Assembly: GCF_024346675.1 (NCBI RefSeq)
Contig: NZ_AP024850.1
Location: 744,001 to 808,000 of the forward strand
Length of the DNA: 64,000 nucleotides
Reading direction: 5' to 3'
Source: Photobacterium sanguinicancri
GTDB taxonomy: Bacteria; Pseudomonadota; Gammaproteobacteria; Enterobacterales; Vibrionaceae
In this document: positions 29,916 to 38,278 of the stretch, one piece after another
Layout of the letters: the number at the start of each line of letters is the position of its first letter
Position numbering within the stretch: the first letter of the stretch is position 1
Notes under the pieces: model-generated
Database searches by the model: none
What the model saw: only the letters and a program-made list of their open reading frames with translations
Told to the model about the DNA's origin: nothing
Position numbers and translations under genes: made by a program

Positions 29916-29955
29916 CAAAGCTTCAACCTGATCGAATTATCAGATTGAAGCGAAA
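29916..29955 (-). terminator. terminator of the DUF3149 gene
   Basis: On the minus strand GCTTCAATCTGAT / ATCAGGTTGAAGC (13 positions, one wobble) with a 6-base loop is followed by TTTGCATTTT. It lies between the DUF3149 gene and smrA. Confidence 0.6.
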
Positions 29956-30054
29956 AATAAGCCACAAGAAAAGTGACCAGGGTCAAGCTACGACTTGCGG
30001 TCGTGCAAACCATAAAGACCCCGGGTCAGCAAAAATAGATTTTGCTTAATGGCT

Positions 30055-30195
30055 CTAGTGAGGAGAAGGTGCCGAGAGCACTTTGTAAACAAAGAACCCG
30101 CCGAAAAAGATCATTAACCCTAACGCACCAAAGATTACAATCATTGAAGATAAGCCAACGGCATTACCGAAGAGGAGATCTAACCAAAAGTCCAT
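30055..30195 (-). CDS. small DUF3149-type membrane protein
   Basis: This 46-residue reading frame starts at ATG 30195 with AAGGAT seven bases upstream. It reads MDFWLDLLFGNAVGLSSMIV at the N-terminus, then a single hydrophobic stretch rich in Gly and Phe (FGALGLMIFFGGFFVYKVL). It resembles the DUF3149 family of short membrane proteins found in vibrios. Function is unknown. It is a separate unit between smrA and the tRNA-Pro cluster. Confidence 0.82.
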   Translation of the reverse strand: MDFWLDLLFGNAVGLSSMIVIFGALGLMIFFGGFFVYKVLSAPSPH

Positions 30196-30399
30196 GCTAA
30201 TCCTTAGCGTTGTTGAGTAATGGTGACAAGATACCCAATGATAACGATTTGTTATGATGATCTAGATCAATGGTATTAAAACTGTATGCAAGTTGTACTT
30301 TGCTTTGTGTGTCAGATCACTCTAAGTGTGTGATATTGAGCAATCTGGACGTTAGATAAGCAACTGATGTTTTAAAGTGAAAAAAAATGCGTTAAGTAC

Positions 30400-30429
30400 T
30401 TGCGTAAATTACCGTGCTGAGTATTATAA
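30400..30429 (+). promoter_or_regulatory. promoter of the tRNA-Pro cluster
   Basis: A -35 TTGCGT (30400-30405) and a -10 TATTAT/TTATAA (30422-30429) are spaced by 16-18 bases. A gcgacc discriminator follows. The first tRNA-Pro begins about 48 bases downstream. Confidence 0.6.
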
Positions 30430-30477
30430 GCGACCTCAGCAGCAATCCTGTTGAGTCAGTTGATAAAACTGAATTGT

Positions 30478-30554
<77 letters not shown>

Positions 30555-30616
30555 CTCTTACTTCTGTTGGGTGTATGTCGGACAGAATAATCTGGTAAGA
30601 TTTAAAATATACAGCT

Positions 30617-30693
<77 letters not shown>

Positions 30694-30754
30694 CCTTATT
30701 TCTGTTGAATGTAAGTTGAGCAGAAGAATCTGGTAGGATTTAAAACATACAGCT

Positions 30755-30831
<77 letters not shown>

Positions 30832-30836
30832 CCTTT

Positions 30837-30870
30837 AGAAAGCCTCGTCGAAAGACGAGGCTTTTTTCGT
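30837..30870 (+). terminator. terminator of the tRNA-Pro cluster
   Basis: Stem aaagcctcgtc / gacgaggcttt with loop gaaa is followed by a T-run. The same hairpin recurs at 31829-31863. Confidence 0.95.
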
Positions 30871-30950
30871 TAAAGCGAATGTGGATTTGTGTAGTGAATG
30901 GCTCAGTGCATAGCGTAGCTTGGTAGCGCATCGCAGCTCTGTAGAGTGGC
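30841..30950 (+). repeat. direct repeat copy 1: terminator plus decayed tRNA-Pro
   Basis: About 110 bases, from the terminator stem through aagcgaatgtgga...gtagagtggc, are repeated with substitutions at 31834-31940. The pair flanks the lipoprotein gene. Confidence 0.85.
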
Positions 30951-30975
30951 GGACCAGAGGGTCGGGGGTTCCCTA
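30904..30975 (+). pseudogene. degenerate tRNA-Pro remnant 1
   Basis: The 5' half keeps the D-arm (agcttggtagcgcatc) and the 3' half keeps ggaccagagggtcgggggtt. The 5' anticodon stem is replaced by about 18 foreign bases (gcagctctgtagagtggc). The T-loop lacks cgaat and the acceptor 3' strand and CCA are gone. It cannot form a functional tRNA. Confidence 0.85.
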
Positions 30976-31201
30976 TTTTCAAAAGCAGGCTCTTTACTCT
31001 TGGCCTATTTATTAACCTCCTAAACTCTCACCACAAGACACTGTTTTAGTACGCTGATAATTAAGAACTTATTGTCTGGCTTTATGAGTCGAATGCTTTT
31101 TATTCGATTAATAGTTAATGAGCCTACTAAATAGTGCTTTTATTAGACTCCGCACATATGGGTGGTAGTATCTCAGCTCTGTATTCTTTTAAGTGTCTGT
31201 T
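30976..31201. other. spacer between the tRNA remnant and the lipoprotein gene
   Basis: No gene is seen here. A short stretch at 31161-31183 (ggtggtagtatctcagctctgta) resembles the middle of the tRNA remnant and may be a third, more decayed piece. The promoter for the lipoprotein gene is presumably here. Confidence 0.45.
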
Positions 31202-31804
31202 ATGAAACATGTAATCATTTTTGCTGGTATTCTTTTCGCATTGACTGGCTGTGTAACTAAAAAAATCCAACTCAATCCTGGTGCTGAAAGTGTCTCTGAA
31301 ATTTCAGAACATTCTGTTCGTTTCTTAAATTGCGATTTAATTAAAACGCATACAATTCAAAATGCGCATCCTAATAATGTCGACTTAGAGCTGAAAAATG
31401 TGGCTTACGCGAGTGGTGGTAATCACTACAGTGTCGTAGAAGTACTTGCGACTAGGAAAAATCGTCCAACAAGTGTGGTTGCTGCTATCTATCAATGTGG
31501 TGAAAAAATTCAAGAGAAGAAGCCTGAACTGACAACGTCGGATGTTGCCCAGCTATTGCCTGGGGCACATTTGGTTAAAGCGATCACTTTTGCTGAAATT
31601 GAAAACGCTACCTGTAAAGTTTTGGGTACGCAGTTTATTGAGAAAACTTCACCGGAAGGCGTTTATATTAACCTTGCGAACGATACGTATATGATGTCGG
31701 GTAACCGTTATCAGATTAAGAAAATAGTGTCGACATCCGGTGGTGCACCAACGTCGGTATACGCTGATATTTACCGTTGTAAGCATCAAAGCGCACACTA
31801 CTAA
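31202..31804 (+). CDS. putative lipoprotein with two repeated Cys-containing domains
   Basis: ATG at 31202 gives a 200-residue protein with a lipobox LTGC (Cys17). Two similar halves follow: FLNCDLIKTHTI...ASGGNHYSVVEV...SVVAAIYQC and NATCKVLGTQFI...MSGNRYQIKKI...SVYADIYRC. Each begins and ends with Cys, so each may form one disulphide. The layout recalls DUF4156/RcsF-like envelope lipoproteins, but I do not recognise the family with certainty. A GTG three codons upstream is a less likely start. The gene is flanked by duplicated terminator and tRNA remnants. Confidence 0.75.
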   Translation: MKHVIIFAGILFALTGCVTKKIQLNPGAESVSEISEHSVRFLNCDLIKTHTIQNAHPNNVDLELKNVAYASGGNHYSVVEVLATRKNRPTSVVAAIYQCGEKIQEKKPELTTSDVAQLLPGAHLVKAITFAEIENATCKVLGTQFIEKTSPEGVYINLANDTYMMSGNRYQIKKIVSTSGGAPTSVYADIYRCKHQSAHY

Positions 31805-31828
31805 GTGTTTCGTGGAAAAATGATAATG

Positions 31829-31863
31829 AAAAAAGCCTCGTCGAAAGACGAGGCTTTTTTTTA
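31829..31863 (+). terminator. terminator of the lipoprotein gene (duplicate of the tRNA-Pro terminator)
   Basis: Stem aaagcctcgtc / gacgaggcttt with loop gaaa and a T-run lies 27 bases after the stop codon. The sequence is the same as the hairpin at 30837-30870. Confidence 0.93.
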
Positions 31864-31940
31864 AGCGAATGTGGACTTCTGTAGTAGATGGCGCAGTGAA
31901 TAGTGCAGCTTGTTCGCGCATCGTAGCTTTGTAGAATGGC
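31834..31940 (+). repeat. direct repeat copy 2: terminator plus decayed tRNA-Pro
   Basis: This matches 30841-30950 with scattered substitutions. The tRNA part carries the same insertion-like cagctctgta segment (here tagctttgta), so the duplication came after the tRNA had decayed. Confidence 0.85.
31894..31940 (+). pseudogene. degenerate tRNA-Pro remnant 2
   Basis: Only the 5' acceptor and D-arm part remains recognisable (cagtgaatagtgcagcttg, with ttcgcgcatc), followed by the same foreign segment as remnant 1. The anticodon, T-arm and CCA are absent. Confidence 0.7.
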
Positions 31941-31955
31941 GTGAACATTCAATGA

Positions 31956-32468
31956 CTATGAGTGTTCAACCATGATTAATTTCGAGGTATCAAATCCTTT
32001 CTTTTTAGCATCGGCGAGAAACTTCTTCATGATGCTAGGATCCACTTGCGGTGTGCGTGACAGCAGCCATAAATAATCTTTGTTATAGCCTGAAACAAAG
32101 GCGTAATCGTAATTATCTCCTAATTCGAAAACGACATACGATGAATAGAAAGGTCCCCAAAAAGAGACTTTGAGATGACCAACATCGGTTTTATCGACGA
32201 AGTAAGCTTTACCTATTGCCTCACTCCATTGTTCTTTATCTGCAGAAAATCCACGGTTAACAACATTGATTCCTTGATCCTTACGCATTTCATAAGTCGC
32301 GGTGACATTGGATAGCCCAGACTCAAATGAATGATCGAGTCTTGCCACTTCGTACCATTGGCCTAGAAAGCGATTAATGTCGAAGGCTTTTACCGGCTCT
32401 ATATCATCAGGAGTATGTGTGCAGCCTGTCAGTAAAATAAGTGACAATAAAAGTGCTCTTATTTGCAT
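31956..32468 (-). CDS. blc: outer-membrane lipocalin Blc
   Basis: This bacterial lipocalin is an outer-membrane lipoprotein that binds lysophospholipids or fatty acids and helps envelope maintenance. The 170-residue protein has lipobox LLTGC (Cys16), the lipocalin motif FLGQWYEVARLDHSFE near residue 35, and YDYAFVSGYNKDYLWLLSRTP near 120. Blc genes are often stress-induced; no sigma-S site was identified here. Confidence 0.94.
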   Translation of the reverse strand: MQIRALLLSLILLTGCTHTPDDIEPVKAFDINRFLGQWYEVARLDHSFESGLSNVTATYEMRKDQGINVVNRGFSADKEQWSEAIGKAYFVDKTDVGHLKVSFWGPFYSSYVVFELGDNYDYAFVSGYNKDYLWLLSRTPQVDPSIMKKFLADAKKKGFDTSKLIMVEHS

Positions 32469-32523
32469 GTTTAATCCTCAGATATCGAGCGTAAAATTCG
32501 AAGAATGGTAAGCGATAGAGTAT

Positions 32524-33390
32524 TTACCATTCGCACTGTGATTGCCCACTTTGAGTGAGTAACTGAACGCTAAACCCTTCTTCTTTCAAAAGGCTAGGTA
32601 AGCCTTGTGGACCGATTAAATGAAATGCACCTACTACTAGCATGTAATTTCCCGCTGGGTATTTTTGGGTATCGTTCAGTTGTTCTACCCAATTGATATT
32701 ACGCTGGTCGATCAACATAAAATCGGTTTCATCTGAGTAACTGCTAGCGGCAAATAAACTCTCGAGTTTTTCTTTATCGCCATCTTGCCAAGCCGCAATG
32801 AGACAGTCGAGTTGATCATCGACTTCATCCCAATCATTAATGGTCTCAAGCAGCATATCTAATCCATTTTTAGGTAGCTTTTTCATCATATCAAGCTGCT
32901 TAGCGACACTTTCGAGTTGATGAATAGGCATCGATTGATTAGCGGCACGTTCTAGCAAAATATAATCAATGCCTAAATCGGCTTGAAGCCCGAGGTTATA
33001 AGCAAGCGCGAGCTGAATACTCATTACGCTATACCATGGTGGAGCATAAGCCAGATCATTGGGTTTTAGCTTCAATTGTTTGGCTATTTTGTTGAGCTTT
33101 AGTGTGTCTGATTCGCTGAGTAATGAGTGGGTTAATGGTGGATTAAAGGTGAATGAAGGCATCTTGGTGTCAAGAATATTGGCTTCGACTATCAGTCCAT
33201 CAGCGGCTTGCCAGTGATTAAGGAAAATTTCAGGTAGGGGGTACATATCTTGTGTACCCACATGGATCGAGCCTAAGATCGTAAATTGGCGATGGCCATC
33301 AGTAGCATGCCAAACCATAGGATCAGCAAAAGCAGAAGATGCTAAAAAAGGGAAAACGATAAACAGTTTCGTGAAGAAAGATTTCAGCAT
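32524..33390 (-). CDS. TraB/GumN-family protein
   Basis: ATG at 33390 starts a 288-residue protein with a Sec signal peptide (MLKSFFTKLFIVFPFLASSA, then FA). The family signatures WHATDGHRQFTILGSIHVGTQDMYPLP and the C-terminal YMLVVGAFHLIGPQGLPSLLKEEG hold the paired conserved Gly-His sites of this putative metallohydrolase clan. The frame stays open 19 codons further upstream without signal-peptide character. The substrate is unknown. Confidence 0.88.
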   Translation of the reverse strand: MLKSFFTKLFIVFPFLASSAFADPMVWHATDGHRQFTILGSIHVGTQDMYPLPEIFLNHWQAADGLIVEANILDTKMPSFTFNPPLTHSLLSESDTLKLNKIAKQLKLKPNDLAYAPPWYSVMSIQLALAYNLGLQADLGIDYILLERAANQSMPIHQLESVAKQLDMMKKLPKNGLDMLLETINDWDEVDDQLDCLIAAWQDGDKEKLESLFAASSYSDETDFMLIDQRNINWVEQLNDTQKYPAGNYMLVVGAFHLIGPQGLPSLLKEEGFSVQLLTQSGQSQCEW

Positions 33391-33543
33391 AACGCACCAA
33401 AGGTCATTGTTTAACTTAGGTATATCATAGCCCTTTAAGTTGAACAATTTATCCTTATAGTGCGTTAATGTTATGTCGACACAGTAATTTATTGCTTGGT
33501 ATGAGTGTTTTTTGCTAGTGATTTTCTGAACAATGATTCACTC

Positions 33544-33609
33544 TTATTGGCATAACCAAAACCACCAAACAATAAATGCGATGAGTGCAACCCCGATAAT
33601 GAGTACCAT
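33544..33609 (-). CDS. candidate 21-residue membrane microprotein behind copA
   Basis: ATG at 33609 begins 2 bases after the copA stop, with AGGAGAG in ideal position. The product, MVLIIGVALIAFIVWWFWLC plus Q, is one membrane-spanning helix with a tryptophan-rich end. It could be a regulator or subunit of the copper ATPase, like other very small helper proteins of P-type ATPases and oxidases. I do not recognise a named family, and existence of the peptide is inferred only from start, ribosome site and spacing. Confidence 0.55.
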   Translation of the reverse strand: MVLIIGVALIAFIVWWFWLCQ

Positions 33610-33610
33610 C

Positions 33611-36580
33611 TTAGCTCTCCTTTTTATTGGGTGTGAATAGGCGTAGTCGGTTAGCGTTACTGACGACCGTAATGGAAGACAAGGCCATTGCCGCTCCTGC
33701 AACGACAGGGCTGAGTAAAGTACCTGTAAACGGAAATAGTAGACCTGCAGCAACAGGGATCCCTAGCGAGTTATAAATAAATGCGCCAAAGAGATTCTGC
33801 TTCATATTGTTCAGTGTGGCTTGAGAAAGCTGTAATGCATCTGCAACGCCGTGAAGCGAGTGACGCATCAAGGTAAACTGAGCGCTTTCAATTGCGACAT
33901 CACTGCCGCCACCCATGGCTAAACCAACTTCTGCTTGAGCGAGGGCTGGGGCATCATTAATACCATCTCCTACCATTGCAATTCGTTGTCCTTGTTGTTG
34001 AAGGTCGGTAATTAATTGGGCTTTTCCATCAGGCAATACACCAGCGATTACGCGATCAATTCCTGCTTGTTGCGCTATCGCTTGAGCGGTGGTTTCTGTA
34101 TCGCCAGTCAACATCACCACATTGAGCTTCATCGCTTTTAAGCGGCTAATTGCCTCAGCAGAATCGGCGCGCAGTGGATCACTGACTGCAAACACACCTG
34201 CGAGGACGTGGTTTACCGCAAAGAAAACAACCGTGGCACCTGTTTGCGCTAGCTTCAGGTTGTCTGCTTGTGCCATTTCCGTCGAGATACCATGTTGCTC
34301 CAGTAGGCCGGCATTGCCGAGCTGTAGATCGTAGTGAGTATCCGTTGCAGGTGTACCAAGGCTGCCAACAACACCTAAACCCGGTATTGCTTTAAACTGA
34401 ACGTTATCATTCAGTGTGAGCGATTGTGCCTGCGCTTCTTGTACAAAGGCTTTTGCAAGCGGGTGCTCTGAATGCAGCTCTAAACTTGCGGCTAACGCTA
34501 ATAGAGTCTGTTTGTTGTGATTGCCATAGCTAATGGTTTCAGTAACGCGAGGTTTACCTTCGGTAATTGTGCCCGTTTTATCTAATACGACAGTATCGAT
34601 GTTGGCGGCAACTTGCATCGCTTCGGCATCTCGAATGAGTACACCGTATTCCGCTGCTCTGCCAATACCGACGGTAACTGACATTGGGGTCGCTAAGCCA
34701 AGTGCACATGGACAGGCGATAATGAGCACTGTGGTTGCTGTGACTAACATATACACAGCGGAAGGTTGTGGACCAAAGTAGTACCACGCCATCGCGGTGA
34801 TGGTCGCAATGATCATTACTGCGGGCACAAAGATCGCTGAAATAGAATCGGCCAATTTGGCTAATGCAGGTTTACTGCTTTGCGCTTGGCGAACCAGTTG
34901 GATGATACGCGCCAGCATAGTGTCGTTACCAATTTGTTCCGCTTTGAACAGTAGGCTGCCATGTTGATTGATGGTGCCTGCATGGATGGTGTCACCTTGT
35001 TGTTTATTCACCGCAAGTGGTTCACCTGTTAGCATGGATTCATCAATATAGGTATCGCCTTGCTCTACAACGCCATCAACGGGCACTTTTGAACCGGGAC
35101 GTAAACGTACCAGCATGCCTTTTTGAACCTGATCAAGCGCGACCTCGATTTCTTCACCATTGTGAACGATGATAGCGGTTTGAGGCTGAAGATCGATCAA
35201 ACGCTCAATGGCTTGAGAAGTACGCGTACGCGCTTTCGCTTCGAGTGCATGACCAAGTGTGATTAAACCAAGGATCATCGCGGACGCTTCGTAATACACG
35301 TGGCGTGCTTGTGGGGGGAACCAATCAGGTGCAATGACCACCAGAGTAGAGTAGAGCCACGCAGCCCCTGTGCCTAACGCAACCAAGGTATCCATGCTAG
35401 CGCGGTGATGAAGGAAGGCTTTATACGCATTCACATAAAAATGACGCCCCGTCGTGACTAAGAGACCTAGCGTAATTAGGCCGATTAATCCCCAACCTAT
35501 TTGGCTTGCCTTTGATTCAATCATCATACTGCCACCAAATACGCCCCACGCCATCAAGGGAATACCTATGCTGAGGGCGATTATTGCATTGCGAATGTGG
35601 GTTTTATAGCTGGTGGTTTGTTGTTCTTGTTGGCGTTGGCGACGAGCGTGTTCATCTTCGCTGACTTCTGCACCGTAACCTGCTTCGATAACGGCGGTAA
35701 TAATATCGATATTTACGGCAGTACCACTGACTAAAGCTGTGCGTTCGGCCAAGTTAATATTAGCGGTTTGTACCCCTGCGACACCGAGAATTGCTTTCTC
35801 TACTGAAGAAACACAGCTTGCGCATGTCATGCCGGTTAGTAAAAACTGCGTCGTTTGTTGGTTAGCTGGATCTTCAGCCTGAGTTGTTGTTTCAGTGTCA
35901 TTGTTAGTATTGGCTTGATGCTGTTCTTGGTCTGTTTCTACACCTGCACTTTTAGTCACCGCCGAGGTTTCATTATCCGTGCTCGCCGTGGTATCGCGAA
36001 ACTCAGGTGGTGTGACGCTGGCTTGAAAGCCTAATTGTTCAATGAGCTCAATGAGGGTGCCTGTTGTAAGGGCACTGGAAATGACAGCAGTATTTTTAGT
36101 CACACTAAACTGGCTGATATCCGCTTGTTCGCTAAGTACTTTCTCTACTTTTGCGACACACTTTCCGCAGCTTAGTCCACTGAGTGCCAAGGTGATAGTC
36201 GGCTGTTGTTCAACACGGTAACCTAAGACTGTGACAATTTCGCTGATTTCTTGCGTGGAAATAAGCCCTGAAATATCGAGTTGGTGTTTAGTGACTGTGG
36301 CTTTACTGACGAGTGGGTGTTGATCGAAAACTTGCTGCACTTTGGCAACACAGCGTCCGCATGACAAACCTGCTAGGGGTAATGAATGTTGCTGACCGAC
36401 GCCATAGCCGAGATGTTCGATAGCGGTAAAGACCGTATGTAAGGGTTCTTCAGTGCTCACCCTTGCTTGCTTTGTATCAACATCGGCGGTGGTATTGGGT
36501 AGCGCAGTTAGTGCAGCCTTTATTTTATTAGCGCAGTTCATGCAGCGAACTTGGCTTAAAGGTAGATGAAATTCAGCCAT
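33611..36580 (-). CDS. copA: Cu(I)-translocating P1B-type ATPase CopA
   Basis: CopA pumps Cu+ (and Ag+) from the cytoplasm. The start is ATG 36580; a TTG six codons upstream is not needed. The 989-residue protein is longer than E. coli CopA (834) because it has four heavy-metal-binding domains, with CxxC at residues 13-16, 74-77, 138-141 and 253-256. Catalytic features are the ACPCALGLATP membrane motif (C623, C625), phosphorylation site DKTGT (D667), SEHPLAKAF and GDGINDAPALAQA. The region between domains 3 and 4 (about 195-245) is a low-complexity Thr/Gln/Asn linker. A CueR-type promoter lies upstream, with cueR divergent. Confidence 0.97.
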   Translation of the reverse strand: MAEFHLPLSQVRCMNCANKIKAALTALPNTTADVDTKQARVSTEEPLHTVFTAIEHLGYGVGQQHSLPLAGLSCGRCVAKVQQVFDQHPLVSKATVTKHQLDISGLISTQEISEIVTVLGYRVEQQPTITLALSGLSCGKCVAKVEKVLSEQADISQFSVTKNTAVISSALTTGTLIELIEQLGFQASVTPPEFRDTTASTDNETSAVTKSAGVETDQEQHQANTNNDTETTTQAEDPANQQTTQFLLTGMTCASCVSSVEKAILGVAGVQTANINLAERTALVSGTAVNIDIITAVIEAGYGAEVSEDEHARRQRQQEQQTTSYKTHIRNAIIALSIGIPLMAWGVFGGSMMIESKASQIGWGLIGLITLGLLVTTGRHFYVNAYKAFLHHRASMDTLVALGTGAAWLYSTLVVIAPDWFPPQARHVYYEASAMILGLITLGHALEAKARTRTSQAIERLIDLQPQTAIIVHNGEEIEVALDQVQKGMLVRLRPGSKVPVDGVVEQGDTYIDESMLTGEPLAVNKQQGDTIHAGTINQHGSLLFKAEQIGNDTMLARIIQLVRQAQSSKPALAKLADSISAIFVPAVMIIATITAMAWYYFGPQPSAVYMLVTATTVLIIACPCALGLATPMSVTVGIGRAAEYGVLIRDAEAMQVAANIDTVVLDKTGTITEGKPRVTETISYGNHNKQTLLALAASLELHSEHPLAKAFVQEAQAQSLTLNDNVQFKAIPGLGVVGSLGTPATDTHYDLQLGNAGLLEQHGISTEMAQADNLKLAQTGATVVFFAVNHVLAGVFAVSDPLRADSAEAISRLKAMKLNVVMLTGDTETTAQAIAQQAGIDRVIAGVLPDGKAQLITDLQQQGQRIAMVGDGINDAPALAQAEVGLAMGGGSDVAIESAQFTLMRHSLHGVADALQLSQATLNNMKQNLFGAFIYNSLGIPVAAGLLFPFTGTLLSPVVAGAAMALSSITVVSNANRLRLFTPNKKES

Positions 36581-36679
36581 AGTTTTAACCTTAATCAAAT
36601 AGGTATAAGGCGGCAGTATGGTTAGCGATAACGTAAGTGAAGGTGCTAGCCCACTGTCGATTATTTACGAGTTAGGCAT

Positions 36680-36710
36680 AGAATAAACCTTCCATCAACT
36701 GGAAGGTCAA
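36680..36710 (-). promoter_or_regulatory. CueR-dependent copA promoter and operator
   Basis: On the minus strand -35 TTGACC (36710-36705) and -10 TATTCT (36685-36680) are separated by 19 bases, the overlong spacer typical of MerR-family targets. The spacer contains the dyad ACCTTCC-N7-GGAAGGT (36687-36707), which matches the CueR box of E. coli copA. Confidence 0.93.
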
Positions 36711-36789
36711 CAGTATTTATGCAATGCTAATAAACATGGCTGTGATGGATGTTTACGTGTGATTGGCGTGTAAAACAAAAGGTGAAAAA

Positions 36790-37221
36790 ATGAACATTAG
36801 CGATATAGCTAAAAAAACCGATTTGAGCACCAAGACGATTCGGTTTTATGAAGATAAAGGCATTATTAGTTCACCGCAGCGGGCGAGTAATGGTTATCGC
36901 CGCTATAACGAGAGCCACATTGCCGAACTCAATTTGATTCGACGTGCGCGTTTGGTTGGATTTACCTTGGATGAAGCGAAAGCCTTGCTGGGATTATCTC
37001 GTGATCCTGAGCGAAAAAGTGCCGATGTGAAAGAGAAGGCGCTAGAGAAGTTAGTGGAAATCGATCATAAAATAGCTGAGCTACAACAGATGAAGCACAC
37101 CTTGGAAACTTTAACCAATCAGTGTCCAGGTAATGAAGGGGCGGTTTGTCCAATTATTGAAGGATTACAAAATCCGTCGTTCCTATCATCGCCCTGCTGC
37201 AATGCGAAAGAAGCGTTGTAA
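36790..37221 (+). CDS. cueR: copper-responsive MerR-family activator CueR
   Basis: CueR binds Cu+, Ag+ or Au+ and distorts the copA promoter to activate it. The start is ATG 36790, giving 143 residues with MNISDIAKKTDLSTKTIRFYE as winged helix and a coiled-coil dimer helix. The metal-binding loop has Cys112 and Cys120 (CPGNEGAVC), the same numbers as in E. coli CueR. A C-terminal CC pair is also typical. It is divergent from copA. Confidence 0.96.
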   Translation: MNISDIAKKTDLSTKTIRFYEDKGIISSPQRASNGYRRYNESHIAELNLIRRARLVGFTLDEAKALLGLSRDPERKSADVKEKALEKLVEIDHKIAELQQMKHTLETLTNQCPGNEGAVCPIIEGLQNPSFLSSPCCNAKEAL

Positions 37222-37313
37222 GTTATGGTTTTAAACCAATCTAAATAACAGATAATTACTTTTTTAGGTTGATGTGAAATAAATTAATGTATAAAAATCA
37301 AATCAATAGATGC

Positions 37314-37343
37314 AAAAAAGCCATATTAAAGATGGCTTTTTTG
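37314..37343. terminator. bidirectional terminator between cueR and ybbN
   Basis: AAAAAAGCCAT / ATGGCTTTTTT with a 7-base loop lies between the convergent genes and has U-runs on both strands. Confidence 0.9.
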
Positions 37344-37393
37344 ACAGAAAAGTGACCACTTAATACATGGTTAACTTTGGACGATTAGTGGCA

Positions 37394-38257
37394 TTAGTAC
37401 AGTAGCGAGTAAAGCTGGCGACGGTACAGTGCGGCAATCGCATTCCCTTGACCAAGGGCGGCAAGGATGTCCATCATCGTTTTTTTCGCATTGCCATCTG
37501 CGAAGTTCATGTCTTTTCGCAGTAAACCAATCAACAATTCTAATGACTCTTCTTGGCGGTTCACTTGGCTGTATTGTAGTGCAAGCTCGTAGGCAACGTG
37601 TTTATCACTAGGGTCTGCAGCTAGTTTTTCTTCGAGTAAGCGAATTTCAGGTGACTCACTTGCTTGTTTATGAAGTTCTAGTTTTGCCATCAGGCCTTTA
37701 TATTTAGCATCTTGATCTTGCATGGTAATGGTTGCAAGTAAGGTTTCTGCTTCATCAAATTGCATCGTTTCAACTAAACATTCTGCAATCGCAAGTGTGA
37801 CAATAGCTTGTTGTGGGAACTTAGGTGCAAGCTCTCTTAGTATCGGCAGTGCTTGATTAAAGGCTTGGGTATCAACCAAATTCAACGCTTGTTTTAGCGC
37901 AATTTCATCTTGGCTTGGTAAATGTTTTGCCAGCATGGTACGAAGACTATCTTCTGTTTGTGGGCCAGCAGAGCCGTCAGCTGGTTGACCATTTTTGAAG
38001 AGGGCAACAGTAGGAAGGCCACGAACGCCAAATTGTTGTGCGACTGCTGGTTGCGCTTCACAGTTCAATGTTGCGACGGTGAGTAAACCTTGGTACTCAG
38101 CAGCCAGCCTATTGAGTAAAGCGTTAACTTCAATAGTTTCAGGCATTGATGGCGCCCAAAAGCTAATAGCAACAGGAGTCTGCATTGATTGCTCAATAAC
38201 TTGCTGTAAATTTTGTTCGTTGATTTCGATAGCTGAGTTTTGGTACATGCCATTCAT
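37394..38257 (-). CDS. ybbN: thioredoxin-fold co-chaperone YbbN (CnoX)
   Basis: YbbN/CnoX is a chaperedoxin: an N-terminal thioredoxin fold followed by a TPR region that holds clients for GroEL and DnaK. ATG 38257 (or 38248) gives about 287 residues. The thioredoxin active-site region reads FWAPSMPET, with no cysteines, so it cannot act as an oxidoreductase at that site. The C-terminal IAALYRRQLYSLLY matches the family. The open frame upstream to 38308 lacks family similarity. A promoter lies at 38279-38308. Confidence 0.93.
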   Translation of the reverse strand: MNGMYQNSAIEINEQNLQQVIEQSMQTPVAISFWAPSMPETIEVNALLNRLAAEYQGLLTVATLNCEAQPAVAQQFGVRGLPTVALFKNGQPADGSAGPQTEDSLRTMLAKHLPSQDEIALKQALNLVDTQAFNQALPILRELAPKFPQQAIVTLAIAECLVETMQFDEAETLLATITMQDQDAKYKGLMAKLELHKQASESPEIRLLEEKLAADPSDKHVAYELALQYSQVNRQEESLELLIGLLRKDMNFADGNAKKTMMDILAALGQGNAIAALYRRQLYSLLY

Positions 38258-38278
38258 TCCATAAACTGTTTGATACTC

